DNA from: Skermania piniformis
Lineage (GTDB): Bacteria; Actinomycetota; Actinomycetes; Mycobacteriales; Mycobacteriaceae
Assembly (NCBI RefSeq): GCF_019285775.1
Contig: NZ_CP079105.1
Span: forward strand, 2,852,001-2,916,000
Direction of reading: 5' to 3'
Length of the DNA: 64,000 bases
Part shown: positions 19,564-28,488 of the stretch, piece by piece
Numbering within the stretch: the stretch's first letter is position 1
Layout of the letters: every line of letters begins with the position of its first letter
Made by a program: the position numbers and the translations under genes
The notes under the pieces: generated by a model
The model's database searches: none
What the model saw: only the letters and a program-made list of their open reading frames with translations
What the model was told of the DNA's origin: nothing

Positions 19564-21041
19564 CGGTGACCAGCCGCGCGAGAGCTCGTATCGAACAACG
19601 CGAGCTCGGCGGGGTGGAGCTGGTGCTGCGTCACGAAGCTCCTGGCCTTGATGCGCCACAAGCCTTGGCCGACGCCGAGATTCAGCAGAAGTTGCTGCTC
19701 AGTGCCGGTCAGCCCGAGCGCGGAGGCGGTGGGTCTGAGTTGGTCGGATTCCTGGCGGTACACGATCCTCGTCTCCGCATTCGCCAACAGGCTGTTGGCG
19801 AGGGAGCGCATGGCGGAGCCTTGGTCGCCTACGTTGTCGAGGTCGGTGAGCTTGTGGAAGATCAGCATGTTCGCGATCCCGTAGTGCCGGGCGAGTCGCC
19901 AGTGCGCGTCCATCCGCCGCAACAGCGCGGGGTGGGACATGAGCCGCCAGGCCTCGTCGTAGATCACCCACCGCTGCCCACCATTCGGATCGAGCAGGGC
20001 CGATTCCATCCACGCCGACGAGCACGTCATCAGCACCGAAATCAGTGTCGAGTTCTCCGTGACCCGCGACAGGTCGAGGGAGATCATCGGCAGGCTCGGG
20101 TCGAACGTCACCGTCGAGGGGCCGTCGAACAATCCGGCGAGGTCGCCTGCGACGAGACGCCGCAGGGCGTGGCCGACGAGCCGGCCGTCTTCGGCGAGGC
20201 GTCCGTCGGTGTCGGTGCTGGGGTTGAGGATGCGGTCCACGACCATCGGCAGGATCGGCACCTCGTTCTCCCGCACCGTCTGCGTCAACGCCAGGTCGAT
20301 CGCGGTGTGCTCCAACGGCGACAACCCCCGCGCCAGCACGGTCTCCGCGAGCGCGCCGATCAGATCACGGCGTCGGGAGGCGACCGTGGAGGCCCACTGC
20401 TCATCCGACAGCCCGGACGGGCGGTGCCCCTCGTCTAGGGGGTTCAGCCGGGTATTGAGGCCGTGGCCCAGGACGATGGCCCGACCGCCGACAGCGTTGG
20501 CGACGGCGGTGTGCTCGCCCTTCGGATCGCCGGGGACGTAGACCCTGCGCCCGAACGGCAACGATCGCGTATAGAGGGACTTGGCGAGGGAGGACTTGCC
20601 GGAGCCGACGATCCCGGCCAGCACCACATTGGGGGCGGTGATGATGCCGCGCGCGTACAGCACCCACGGGTCGTACACGAAGCTGCCGCCGGAGTAGAGG
20701 TCCTGGCCGACGAACACCCCGTCGGCACCGAGGCCACCTTCGGCGACGAACGGATACGCCCCCGCCAACGTCGCGGAGGTGTCCTGGTGGCGCGGGAGCC
20801 GGAACCGTCCCGGAGTTCGGAGCCGCGCCGCACCCGCCTCGCCGCCCTTGGGCAGGTAGATCGTGGCGCGCCGCTCCTCCCGCTCCGCCTCCACCCGTGC
20901 TTTCGTGGCGGCGAGTTCGGTCTTGCGTTGCTCGGCGTGGAGCCGTGCTTCGGCGCGGCGTCGCTGTTTGCGGAGCTTGCGGCGTTCCTTCGACGGCGCG
21001 ACCAGCACGGCAGTGTGCAGCCGCTCCTTGTCTCCGGTCAC
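19560..21041 (-). CDS. VirB4/TraC-like conjugation ATPase
   Basis: 493 residues. An N-terminal charged coiled coil (KERRKLRKQRRRAEARL, about 18-60) is followed by an ATPase with Walker A GIVGSGKSSLAKSL (about 140-152), GDPKGEHTAVANAVGG, Walker B WVIYDEAWRLM and a C-terminal NLLIFHKLTDLDNV-like region that reads NMLIFHKLTDL. This is the VirB4/TraC motor that powers channel assembly. The GTG start at 21041 forms a GTGA overlap with the upstream stop; a longer frame exists but is not needed. Confidence 0.85.
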   Translation of the reverse strand: MTGDKERLHTAVLVAPSKERRKLRKQRRRAEARLHAEQRKTELAATKARVEAEREERRATIYLPKGGEAGAARLRTPGRFRLPRHQDTSATLAGAYPFVAEGGLGADGVFVGQDLYSGGSFVYDPWVLYARGIITAPNVVLAGIVGSGKSSLAKSLYTRSLPFGRRVYVPGDPKGEHTAVANAVGGRAIVLGHGLNTRLNPLDEGHRPSGLSDEQWASTVASRRRDLIGALAETVLARGLSPLEHTAIDLALTQTVRENEVPILPMVVDRILNPSTDTDGRLAEDGRLVGHALRRLVAGDLAGLFDGPSTVTFDPSLPMISLDLSRVTENSTLISVLMTCSSAWMESALLDPNGGQRWVIYDEAWRLMSHPALLRRMDAHWRLARHYGIANMLIFHKLTDLDNVGDQGSAMRSLANSLLANAETRIVYRQESDQLRPTASALGLTGTEQQLLLNLGVGQGLWRIKARSFVTQHQLHPAELALFDTSSRAAGHR

Positions 21042-21862
21042 AACCCGAGCCCTCGTGACTCGCGGACCGCGGTGATCTTCGCGGGCTCGAACCACGACCG
21101 CCCCTGCTTCGCTGGCACGTCGCGGCGTTTCGGGGCATCCGACGACGAGTACGACACCAGCATCTCCGGCCCGTCCTGTGTCGGCGACGACTCGTCGATC
21201 ACCTCGGTACTCGGGTCGGGTTCGGGGTGGCGGCGCAGCAGTGAGACGTACCCGACGTGCGGGTTGACGACCAGGGCGTAGTCGCCAGAGATCATCACCC
21301 GGTCGTTCGTGCCCTCACCGGGTTCGTCGTAGACGTAACCGTTCTCCAATGCCGCCTGCGTGGTCTCCTCGCCGTAGTCCCACTGCGCGAGATAGTCCAC
21401 CGCATCCACATGCCCCAGCTCGCCGAGAATGCGCAACGGACGATCCGCCTCGTCGCCTTGGAGGAACACCACGTTGACCCACCGCGACGACACAGCCTGT
21501 TCTTCGACGGCGGGCTCGGGATGCCACGCGATCCGCCCCGCCGCAACGAACCCTTCCGCGAGCCGGTCGTAGGCCTGATCCACCAGACGCGCCGAGTGCC
21601 GCAGCTCCTCCGCCGTCGCGAGCGCGTCGCGGACTCCGGCGGCGTGGTTGCCGTCGTCGTGGAATGCGTGCGCGGCCTTCCGCTCGTGAACGTCGGCGAG
21701 CTGTTCCAGCACCTGGCGCAGCGACCGCATCCCCGAGGACAGGTCACCGATCACCCCGTACATCTGCGCTGGCTGATCGAACGTGCGGCTCGCGTGCGCG
21801 AGACCCCGCAGCGCCTCGGACGCCTCAGCGGCGTCGGCGGTGGAATCGAAGAACGTGGGCAT
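21038..21862 (-). CDS. conserved conjugation-cluster protein
   Basis: 274 residues from the second of two adjacent ATGs; GGGAGG lies 6 nt upstream. The N-terminal half (MPTFFDSTADAAEASEALRG, PAQMYGVIGDL, LRQVLEQLADVHERKA) is a helical unit. The C-terminal half (WVNVVFLQGDEADRPLRIL, AQWDYGEETTQAALENG) looks like a separate alpha/beta domain, so this may be a fusion. It is the first gene after the CHAT insertion and must rely on its own promoter in 21863-21980. The function is unknown. Confidence 0.65.
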   Translation of the reverse strand: MPTFFDSTADAAEASEALRGLAHASRTFDQPAQMYGVIGDLSSGMRSLRQVLEQLADVHERKAAHAFHDDGNHAAGVRDALATAEELRHSARLVDQAYDRLAEGFVAAGRIAWHPEPAVEEQAVSSRWVNVVFLQGDEADRPLRILGELGHVDAVDYLAQWDYGEETTQAALENGYVYDEPGEGTNDRVMISGDYALVVNPHVGYVSLLRRHPEPDPSTEVIDESSPTQDGPEMLVSYSSSDAPKRRDVPAKQGRSWFEPAKITAVRESRGLGL

Positions 21863-21980
21863 CATGGACCTCCCTGGTGCTGCGTGATGGTGAGGTACGC
21901 ACAAGCGGCCCGCGAAGAGTGTCAGTGGTCCGGCCTACCGTTGTATCGACGGATAGGCATACGAGCAGGAGCACGACAGA

Positions 21981-23042
21981 GTGAGCGCAAGTCAGTACCG
22001 AAGCCAACTGGATCGCAAACGCAAGCAGCGCATCGACGCGGACAAGAAGGCTGGCGAGTATCGGTCGAAGGAGTCCTCGAAGCGTGCCGACGCCGCCAAG
22101 GCGCGACAGGCGGCAGCCAAGACATCGAGCACCTCAACCCGCAGCAGCAAGCTTCGCGAGGCCGAGCGCAGGGAGAAGGAAGCCGAGACCGCGGGCAAGG
22201 AGGCCAGTCGCTGGCAGACACGGGCAGCCGGATATGCCAAGGAAGAGGCGGCCCTACAGATCAAGCTTGCCCGGGCTGAGCAGTCGGAGGCGGACGCGGC
22301 CGAACGTCGCCGCAAGAGCGAGCAGCAGCGCGCTGACCGGCGAACAGCCGCAGAACGCGCCCAACTGGAGTCGAGGATCATCGGCGCCGAGGTAGCCGTG
22401 ACCACCGCGCTGCGGCACCTCCCCGCGCCCAAACCCGAAAAGCTCCGGGTGCTCATGCTGGGTGCCTCGGCCGAAGGTGACCTCCGCGTTGGGAGGGAAC
22501 AGAAGCGCATCCGGGCGGCAGTGGAGTCCGCACTGCACCGCGACCAGATCGAACTCGATGTACGACCAGCGGCCACCACCACGGACCTGCTGGACGGCAT
22601 CACGAAGTTCCGCCCCCACGTAGTGCACTTCTCGGGCCACAGCAACGATGACCTGATCGTGTTCGAGGACGAAACAGATGAACCCCACGAAGGTGTGATC
22701 GTGACGGCGCGAGCCTTCGCACGAGCGATCAGTGCGACTGACGACCCGCCGCTACTCGTCCTGCTGAACTCCTGTCGCTCCGCAGCCCAAATCGACGACC
22801 TCGTGGCGCAGGTAGTTCCGTTCGCCATCGGGATGGCAGACAGCATCGAAGACGCGGACGCGATCAACTACGCCGCGCAGTTCTATGCGGCGGTCGCCAA
22901 CGGGCAGTCCATCAACTCTTCCCACCTGTCGGGACAGGCTGCGCTTGAACTCGCGGGTCTGGACAGTGCCGACCTCCCGACCCTGGCCTGGGCACCCGAC
23001 GTCGACCCATCGACCACGGTTCTCGTAGAGCCCGCGGACTGA
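21981..23042 (+). CDS. coiled-coil CHAT-domain (caspase-like) protein
   Basis: 353 residues. The first 145 form a very charged coiled coil (KLREAERREKEAETAGKEAS and similar). The C-terminal 200 have a CHAT-type peptidase pattern: VLMLGASAEGDLRVGREQK, HVVHFSGHSNDD (candidate catalytic His216 or His220), a LVLLNSCRSAAQIDDLV strand with Cys265, and FAIGMADSIED. CHAT proteases cut partner proteins in bacterial immunity and cell-death systems. GTG start with AGGAG 10 nt upstream. It is on the opposite strand from the transfer genes and ends 3 bp from the neighbour's stop. No target gene is adjacent. Confidence 0.8.
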   Translation: MSASQYRSQLDRKRKQRIDADKKAGEYRSKESSKRADAAKARQAAAKTSSTSTRSSKLREAERREKEAETAGKEASRWQTRAAGYAKEEAALQIKLARAEQSEADAAERRRKSEQQRADRRTAAERAQLESRIIGAEVAVTTALRHLPAPKPEKLRVLMLGASAEGDLRVGREQKRIRAAVESALHRDQIELDVRPAATTTDLLDGITKFRPHVVHFSGHSNDDLIVFEDETDEPHEGVIVTARAFARAISATDDPPLLVLLNSCRSAAQIDDLVAQVVPFAIGMADSIEDADAINYAAQFYAAVANGQSINSSHLSGQAALELAGLDSADLPTLAWAPDVDPSTTVLVEPAD

Positions 23043-23045
23043 CTC

Positions 23046-24512
23046 TCAGACTCGGCGGCACAGCGGCAGCGCTGCGGCGGTGAACGCGGCGGCTTGCTGT
23101 CCGACGAGGAGTCGGGTTTCGCAGGAGGCTTGGATGGCTGCCTGTTCGATCGCTGCGACGGCGGCGTCGAGTTCCTCGATGGTCGGTGCGGAGATGGCGA
23201 TGAGGCCGGTGTAGCGGAGGATGCCGTGGCCGGCGGTGAGGTCGGCTTCTTGTTGGAGCACGTCGTGGTATTCGGCGGTCTGGGAGGCGTCTTCGATCTG
23301 GCCGATCTTCGCTCGCTGGGCTTGGTCGGAGATGTGCTCGACCTTCTTCTTGCGGATGTCGCGGGCGGCTTGGTCGGAGCGCATCGGGGTGCAGATCAGC
23401 GAGAACGACCGCTGAATACCGGTAGACAGCAGCACCGGCGACAAGAACCCCGGATACACCAGCGAGCGCGGCCATTCGCTGATCCACAGCACCGTGTGGT
23501 GGGCGGAGTCGGTGCGCAACCGTCCCCAGGTCTCGGTGACCGCGACCGGTCCCGCTGTTGCGAGGGATTGCCCAAGCTGGCCGTGGCGTTCCAGGGTGGC
23601 GGCGATGGCGGGGTCGTAGGCGGAGCGCAGCATGACCGCGATCTGTCCTGGGGTGAGCCAGCCGGAAGGTGCGAGGTCGGCGGAGCGGAGCGCGGCGACG
23701 AGGGTGTTCATCTCTTGCCTCAGCACATTCGCCGCGCCTCGGATGCCGCCGCCCGCGGTTCTGATCTGCCGAGCCGCCGCCTTCATATCCAGCGACAGCG
23801 AGAGCGTGGTGGCGTGGCGTTCGCCTGCGGGTCCGGCGCGTTCGATCAACTCTTGGTAGGTGTCGGCGGCCCAGGAGCCGTCGGGTGTGCCGTGGGCGGC
23901 CCACCACTCGGCCAGCCCGGTACCGGAGTCCGGAAGCGTGCGCTCCAAGACTTGCAGGGTGGCGACCCGGCCGGATCGGCACACGGTCGCGAGGACGCGG
24001 CCCCAGGAGGTGACGCGGCGCTCTTGTTCGCCGGGGTCGAGGAGCACGAACGCGGGATGGGTGACCTCGCAGACCACGGTCAAGGTGGCGGCGTGGGGGT
24101 CGTGGATCATCCCGGCTCCGGTGTCGGGGTCGTCGAACTCCCGCAGCCTGGCCATGTCGCCGGGCAGCGCGAGCGTCCCAACCGGACGAGGTGTGACGAT
24201 CCTTCGCCGGTACAGGAGTTGGCCGCCGGTGGTGCGCCACAGCCACCAGCACGTTACCGGCAGCCACTCGACGATGGGTCGGCCTGCAATGGGTATCCAG
24301 GTCAGTGCCGCCGAGAGCACCCAGACGGGGGCGGTGTAGGCGAGCAGCATCCCGCCTCCGGCGTAGAACGCGACGATCAGGGTCGCGCCGCCGATAGCGA
24401 GGGTGATGAGCTGGGTCAGGGAGAGGCCGAGGAGGATGCCTCGGCGGGTGAGGCGGGAGAACTTCACCGGCACGAGATCGCCCGTGCTGCGCTGGTTCTG
24501 GTTCGTGGACAC
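23046..24512 (-). CDS. SCO6880-family conjugation protein
   Basis: 488 residues. Two N-terminal membrane segments (about 28-75, with WIPIAGRPIVEWLP between) precede a large soluble part with LALPGDMARLREFDDPDTG, TLTVVCEVTHPAFVLLDP, EMNTLVAALRSADLAPSGWL and WISEWPRSLVYPGFL. This corresponds to SCO6880-type proteins, which combine a PrgI-like membrane part with the N-terminal domain of TraC/VirB4; the motor domain is the separate gene at 19560. The GTG at 24512 follows GAAGGAG; the longer frame to 24941 is a shadow of the neighbour. Confidence 0.82.
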   Translation of the reverse strand: MSTNQNQRSTGDLVPVKFSRLTRRGILLGLSLTQLITLAIGGATLIVAFYAGGGMLLAYTAPVWVLSAALTWIPIAGRPIVEWLPVTCWWLWRTTGGQLLYRRRIVTPRPVGTLALPGDMARLREFDDPDTGAGMIHDPHAATLTVVCEVTHPAFVLLDPGEQERRVTSWGRVLATVCRSGRVATLQVLERTLPDSGTGLAEWWAAHGTPDGSWAADTYQELIERAGPAGERHATTLSLSLDMKAAARQIRTAGGGIRGAANVLRQEMNTLVAALRSADLAPSGWLTPGQIAVMLRSAYDPAIAATLERHGQLGQSLATAGPVAVTETWGRLRTDSAHHTVLWISEWPRSLVYPGFLSPVLLSTGIQRSFSLICTPMRSDQAARDIRKKKVEHISDQAQRAKIGQIEDASQTAEYHDVLQQEADLTAGHGILRYTGLIAISAPTIEELDAAVAAIEQAAIQASCETRLLVGQQAAAFTAAALPLCRRV

Positions 24513-24516
24513 GGGT

Positions 24517-25935
24517 CTACTCCTTCGGCGCTCGTGGCGCAGGCGGTGTGGGCTTCGGCGGTGGTGCGGGGTCACTCCTTGGCGCTGGCGGTGCTGGACT
24601 CGACGAGGGCGGTGCGACCTGACCCGGCGTAGCGGAACCCACGCTCGCTGGGGGTGGCGGTGGTGTCTGGGCGGCGGCGTCCGCGGCATGCTCGCCCTGG
24701 GCGCCGAGCGCGGTTCCGGCTTTCGGTCCGGCAGTGGCGGCGCCCTTGACGACCTGCGCCCCGACCACCACCGCGGCGGCAGGGCCAGCCGCCGCAGCAC
24801 TACCGCCTGCGGCTGCACCGCCACCGGACGCAGCCGCACCTCCACCTGATGCACCAGCGCCGCTACTTGCTGATGCTGCGGGCGTGGGTTTCGGCGCGGG
24901 TGGCGCGCTCCCTCCGCCTCCACGGCCAGCGCCACCACCACCGCTGCCGGTGTCGCCCGTGCCGTCGAGTACCTTCTTCGGGTCGGCTCCGCCTGCGCCG
25001 CGTCCGGGGACGGGGATGGGCCGGTTGAGGGCGTGTTTGGCGTCTTGTTCGGAGCCGATGGCGTGGTACATGTCGAACCCGACGAACGCGATGAACTTGT
25101 ACGTCAGATAGGGCGCGAAGGCGGCCATCGCCATGAGCACGATCCCGGCGATGGGGTCGCTGATCGAGGCCAGGTCGGCGTCGATGGGTGCCGAGACCTG
25201 GGTGATCGCAACCAGGAACATCACGACGAGCACGAGCTTGGAGCAGATCAGCGCGACGACGAACATCGCCCACTTCCCAATCCACCCCCGCGACGCATCC
25301 CACGACGCACCCGAGAACGCGAGTGGGGCGAACACGATCGCCACCAGCAGCAGGGCTTTGCGTACGAGGAGGGAGAGCCAGACGATGGCGGCGGCGGTGA
25401 TCGCGAGGCCGGCCATGAAGATCGTGATGATCGCCCCGACGCCGGGGGCGGCGATGTTGATCCCGACCAGGCCGGTGGCGAGCAGGGCGATCTTGTCGCC
25501 CATCGACTCGGTGGTCTCGCCTGCGGCTTGGACGATGCCGATGCACAGCTGATCCACCACCTCCAAGAGGAGAGCGGTCAAGGTGATGACGACGAACGAC
25601 CCGAGCACGGATTTAGCGAGGCCGAGGGCGGCTCGGGTGAGTGCGGTGGGGTCGCGTCGGATGAGGCCGGTGATGAGTTGGAGGCAGAAGAAGATCAGCA
25701 TCACGAATACCGCGACACCGAACAGCAGGTTGTAGACCGAGACGTATCCGGGCCGGGTGACATCGACGAGGGTGGTGGTGTCGAACACCGACCAGACCGC
25801 CTCGAACAGCCAGCCCGCGGCGGCTCCCATCGCTTGGGCGAGCCAGTCGAACGGGGCCGCGACCAGAGTGGCGGCCCCTTCGCCGACGGCATCGCAGACC
25901 GAGGAGATCACCGGGATGTCGCACACGCTCATCAC
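24517..25935 (-). CDS. TrbL/VirB6-like polytopic conjugation protein
   Basis: 472 residues. About six to seven hydrophobic segments fill residues 55-300 (for example YNLLFGVAVFVMLIFFCLQL and GAIITIFMAGLAITAAAIVW). A long low-complexity C-terminal tail rich in Gly, Ala, Pro and Ser (about 320-472) follows. This is the architecture of actinobacterial SCO6881/TrbL-type channel proteins. It precedes the SCO6880-type gene by 4 bp. Two adjacent start codons (MM) are possible. Confidence 0.8.
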   Translation of the reverse strand: MMSVCDIPVISSVCDAVGEGAATLVAAPFDWLAQAMGAAAGWLFEAVWSVFDTTTLVDVTRPGYVSVYNLLFGVAVFVMLIFFCLQLITGLIRRDPTALTRAALGLAKSVLGSFVVITLTALLLEVVDQLCIGIVQAAGETTESMGDKIALLATGLVGINIAAPGVGAIITIFMAGLAITAAAIVWLSLLVRKALLLVAIVFAPLAFSGASWDASRGWIGKWAMFVVALICSKLVLVVMFLVAITQVSAPIDADLASISDPIAGIVLMAMAAFAPYLTYKFIAFVGFDMYHAIGSEQDAKHALNRPIPVPGRGAGGADPKKVLDGTGDTGSGGGGAGRGGGGSAPPAPKPTPAASASSGAGASGGGAAASGGGAAAGGSAAAAGPAAAVVVGAQVVKGAATAGPKAGTALGAQGEHAADAAAQTPPPPPASVGSATPGQVAPPSSSPAPPAPRSDPAPPPKPTPPAPRAPKE

Positions 25936-25964
25936 GAACCACCAAGCCCTCTCTACGGTGCGGG

Positions 25965-26288
25965 TCAGACTTGCTGGCCGACGTTCCAGAAGAAGTTGAT
26001 GAGCGTCACCGACGCGCCGCAGATCACCGCCGCACCGCAGGAGACGAGGACACCGATCTTCCCCCTGCTGGCGAGGTGCGGGTTACTGGAGTTCGCGCCG
26101 AAGCCCCACACGATCGCGGAGACGATCAGCGCGAGCACGGAGAGGATCAGGCCGATGGTCATCACGGCGCCGACGATGGTGCGCAGCTGGTTGATCCCCG
26201 GCAGGCCGTTGGTGTTGGGGTCGATGTTGATGTCCATCGGCACCAGGGCGACGGCGGGCAGAACGGTAGTGGTGAGCAGGTCGAACAC
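25965..26288 (-). CDS. small two-TM conjugation protein (DUF6112-like), copy 1
   Basis: 107 residues from the GTG at 26288, with AGGAG 8 nt upstream. A short N-terminal hydrophobic stretch, the soluble NIDPNTNGLPGINQLRTIVG, then two membrane helices (GLILSVLALIVSAIVWGFG and IGVLVSCGAAVICGASVTLI). It is clearly paralogous to the next gene upstream. Size and topology resemble VirB2/VirB3-like small channel subunits, but the role is an inference. Confidence 0.75.
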   Translation of the reverse strand: MFDLLTTTVLPAVALVPMDINIDPNTNGLPGINQLRTIVGAVMTIGLILSVLALIVSAIVWGFGANSSNPHLASRGKIGVLVSCGAAVICGASVTLINFFWNVGQQV

Positions 26289-26430
26289 GGTAGGTCTCCT
26301 TGACGCGGGCGGTCGGCCCGCCAGCGCGGATGCACAGACGGGGTACACGCCACAGGTGCGCTGGAACACCCGAACCGAGAGATAGCGATGCCCACGCCAT
26401 GGCAGGCGCGGGCATCGTCGAGACGGCGAA

Positions 26431-26697
26431 TCAGAGCTGTTGGCCGAGGTTGATAAGCCAGTTCATCCACGCCACTCCCGCTCCGGCGAGGGCAGCAGCA
26501 CCGACCGAGACGAGGACACCGACGCGGCCTTTGCTTGCGGTGGAGTAGTTGCCGTGGGCGGATGCGATGGCCCACACGATCGCTGAGACGATCAGCATGA
26601 GCACCGCCACGATGAGCACGAACGTGAGGAGTGCGCCGACGACGGCGCGAAGGTCGCCGATGCCGCCGAGGCCGTCGAAGTCCGGGAAGACGCCCAT
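26431..26697 (-). CDS. small two-TM conjugation protein (DUF6112-like), copy 2
   Basis: 88 residues. FPDFDGLGGIGDLRAVVG, then two membrane helices (FVLIVAVLMLIVSAIVWAIA and GVLVSVGAAALAGAGVAWMN) ending in INLGQQL; copy 1 ends in FWNVGQQV. The pair is a tandem duplication. The ATG at 26697 is used; an in-frame GTG at 26706 is possible. It was probably once directly downstream of the hydrolase gene at 32228, now 5.5 kb away because of the mercury module. Confidence 0.75.
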   Translation of the reverse strand: MGVFPDFDGLGGIGDLRAVVGALLTFVLIVAVLMLIVSAIVWAIASAHGNYSTASKGRVGVLVSVGAAALAGAGVAWMNWLINLGQQL

Positions 26698-26960
26698 CGT
26701 GGTCACCCCACCGGCAGGGTCGGATGATCGAAGTGCCCGAGTAGTGGGTTGTGAGTAAGTGGCAGCTGCATGTCACTCAGGTGCGTCGGGGCCGCCCGCG
26801 ATCATCGAGCGGTCCCAGCAGGGGTAGGTACCGTGGGTGAGGTCTGGTGGGCGGGCGTCATCGGTCGGACGCTGGCGCGCCAGTGCGGTGATCAGGGCGA
26901 CCCGAGGAGATCGGTAATGCCCGGCGTTGAGAGAAGACTCAAGCGGTTCCGCCGGATGCG
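26698..26960. other. non-coding junction, left edge of mercury module
   Basis: 263 bp with no convincing gene. An imperfect inverted repeat, TGAGTAAGTGGCA / TGCATGTCACTCA (26751-26780 region), could be a terminator for merA or part of a recombination site. The junction of transfer-operon DNA and the mercury module must lie here. Confidence 0.35.
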
Positions 26961-28394
26961 TTATACCGCGCAGCAGGAGAGTTTGGAGACATCGGTCGTG
27001 AATGACTGGGCGGCGATCTTGATGCCTTCGGCCATGGTCAGATACGGTGCCCAGCTTCGGGTGACCTGGTCGAGTGTCATCCTGCCTTCGAGGATGTAGA
27101 CACCGGCGGCGGCGAGTTCACCGGCATCTTTGGCAACTGCGGTCAGTCCGAGGACGCGGCCGGTGTCGGTGTCGGCGACGATTTTGATCAAGCCTCGAGT
27201 GTCCCGGTTGACCAGAGCGCGGGGCACGTATGTCAGGGGCAGGACGCGGCAGTCGCAGCGGATACCGGCAGCGAGGGCCTGTTCCTCGGTCATGCCGACC
27301 GCGGCCAGGGCGGGACTGGTGAACGTCACGCGTGGCAGGTGGGCGTAGTCGATGGCGCGGTCGGGGCTGGTGAACGCGTTGTCGACGATCATCGCCCCGT
27401 GTTGGGCGGCGACATAGACGAACTCGTGGTGCCCGGTCACGTCCCCGGCAGCCCAGACCCGCCGGTTCGTGGACTGGAGCTGGTCGGTGACCATGACTTC
27501 TCCGGCTTGGCCGGTCTTGACCCCGACGACGTCGAGGTTGAGTCCCTCGGTGACCGGGCGACGGCCGGTGGCCACCAGGACCCGGTCGGCTCGGAACTCC
27601 TGCTCCGGGCCGGAGACGTTCGTCGTTGCGACCACCCGGCCGCTGTCCGAGTCGTGGACCACGGAGGTGACCTCGGCGGGTCGAACGACTTGGATGCCTT
27701 CGTCTGCGAACACGTCCTCCAGGGCTCGGGAGGCTTCGGGTTCCTCTTTCGATGCCAGTCGGGAGCGGACCAGCATGGTGACTCGGGCGCCGAGTCGGGC
27801 GAACAGCTGTGCTTGCTCCATCGCCACGTATCCGCCACCGAGCACGAGCAGGGACTTGGGTACCTCGGTGAGTTCCATCGCGGTGGTCGAGGTCAGATAG
27901 TCCACGGTGGCCAGGCCCGGGATCGGTGCCGCCCAGGGGGCCGATCCCGTAGCGACCAGGTAGTGCTCAGCCTCGATCATCTCGACTTCGCCGTCGCCGG
28001 TGACGGTGTGCAGCACCGGGGCATCTGGGGACCCGGCGAACGAGGCGTCGCCGTGCAGGACCCGCCACCCATAGGCGTCGGCCACGTCCTCGTACTTCTC
28101 ACCGCGCAACGACTCCACCAGCGACTGTTTGCCCCTGACCAGGGCCGGCATGTTCACGGGGCCGGCCGTCGCCCCGATCCCGGGAAACCGGGCGGCGGCA
28201 TCGGCTGCCGTGTGCCGTGCCTCGGCGGCAGCGAGCAGGCTCTTGGAGGGAATGCAGCCGGTGTTCACGCACGTGCCCCCGAACGTTGACCGCTCGATCA
28301 TCACCACCGACTTGCCCAAACCGGTGGCCCGGATCGCTGCTGCGAATGCCGCGCCGCCTGATCCGATGATCGCCAGATCGATCTTCGAGCCCAT
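26961..28394 (-). CDS. merA: mercuric reductase
   Basis: 477 residues, pyridine nucleotide-disulfide oxidoreductase family. FAD motif GSGGAAFAAA, redox-active GTCVNTGC (Cys42, Cys47), NAD motif LVLGGGYVAMEQAQLFARLG, GDVTGHHEFVYVAAQHG, and the C-terminal vicinal pair SCC (474-475) that hands Hg(II) to the active site of the partner subunit. The N-terminal HMA domain of Gram-negative MerA is absent, as in many actinobacteria. It reduces Hg(II) to Hg(0) in the cytoplasm. No merT, merP or merB is nearby. It is divergent from merR. Confidence 0.93.
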   Translation of the reverse strand: MGSKIDLAIIGSGGAAFAAAIRATGLGKSVVMIERSTFGGTCVNTGCIPSKSLLAAAEARHTAADAAARFPGIGATAGPVNMPALVRGKQSLVESLRGEKYEDVADAYGWRVLHGDASFAGSPDAPVLHTVTGDGEVEMIEAEHYLVATGSAPWAAPIPGLATVDYLTSTTAMELTEVPKSLLVLGGGYVAMEQAQLFARLGARVTMLVRSRLASKEEPEASRALEDVFADEGIQVVRPAEVTSVVHDSDSGRVVATTNVSGPEQEFRADRVLVATGRRPVTEGLNLDVVGVKTGQAGEVMVTDQLQSTNRRVWAAGDVTGHHEFVYVAAQHGAMIVDNAFTSPDRAIDYAHLPRVTFTSPALAAVGMTEEQALAAGIRCDCRVLPLTYVPRALVNRDTRGLIKIVADTDTGRVLGLTAVAKDAGELAAAGVYILEGRMTLDQVTRSWAPYLTMAEGIKIAAQSFTTDVSKLSCCAV

Positions 28395-28435
28395 GATGTG
28401 TTTCTCCCAGACGTCGGTTTTTGTCTCCGACCATC

Positions 28436-28467
28436 ATTCTTAACCTTCCACTACACTGGAAGGTCAA
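28436..28467 (-). promoter_or_regulatory. MerR-type merA promoter and operator
   Basis: On the minus strand, TTGACC (28462-28467) and TAAGAAT (28436-28442) are separated by 19 bp, the overlong spacer typical of MerR-activated promoters. The spacer and its edge contain the perfect dyad ACCTTCCA-N6-TGGAAGGT (28443-28464). MerR bound here would twist the DNA on Hg(II) binding and also control its own divergent gene. Confidence 0.88.
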
Positions 28468-28488
28468 GGCGGGATTGAGGAGGGCGTC

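Noticed and set aside
22912..24267. Minus-strand open frame of 451 codons overlapping the SCO6880-type gene
   Set aside because: It is an Arg/Pro/His-rich shadow of the real gene in another frame.
24734..25111. Ala/Pro-rich plus-strand frame opposite the TrbL tail
   Set aside because: It is antisense of the Gly/Ala/Pro low-complexity tail; the repeats come from that tail.
26770..27099. Plus-strand frame of 109 codons at the left edge of the mercury module
   Set aside because: Half of it overlaps merA antisense, and there is no ribosome binding site or recognisable sequence.
26961..28394. Dihydrolipoyl dehydrogenase instead of mercuric reductase
   Set aside because: The C-terminal vicinal Cys pair and the divergent merR with a 19-bp-spacer promoter identify MerA.
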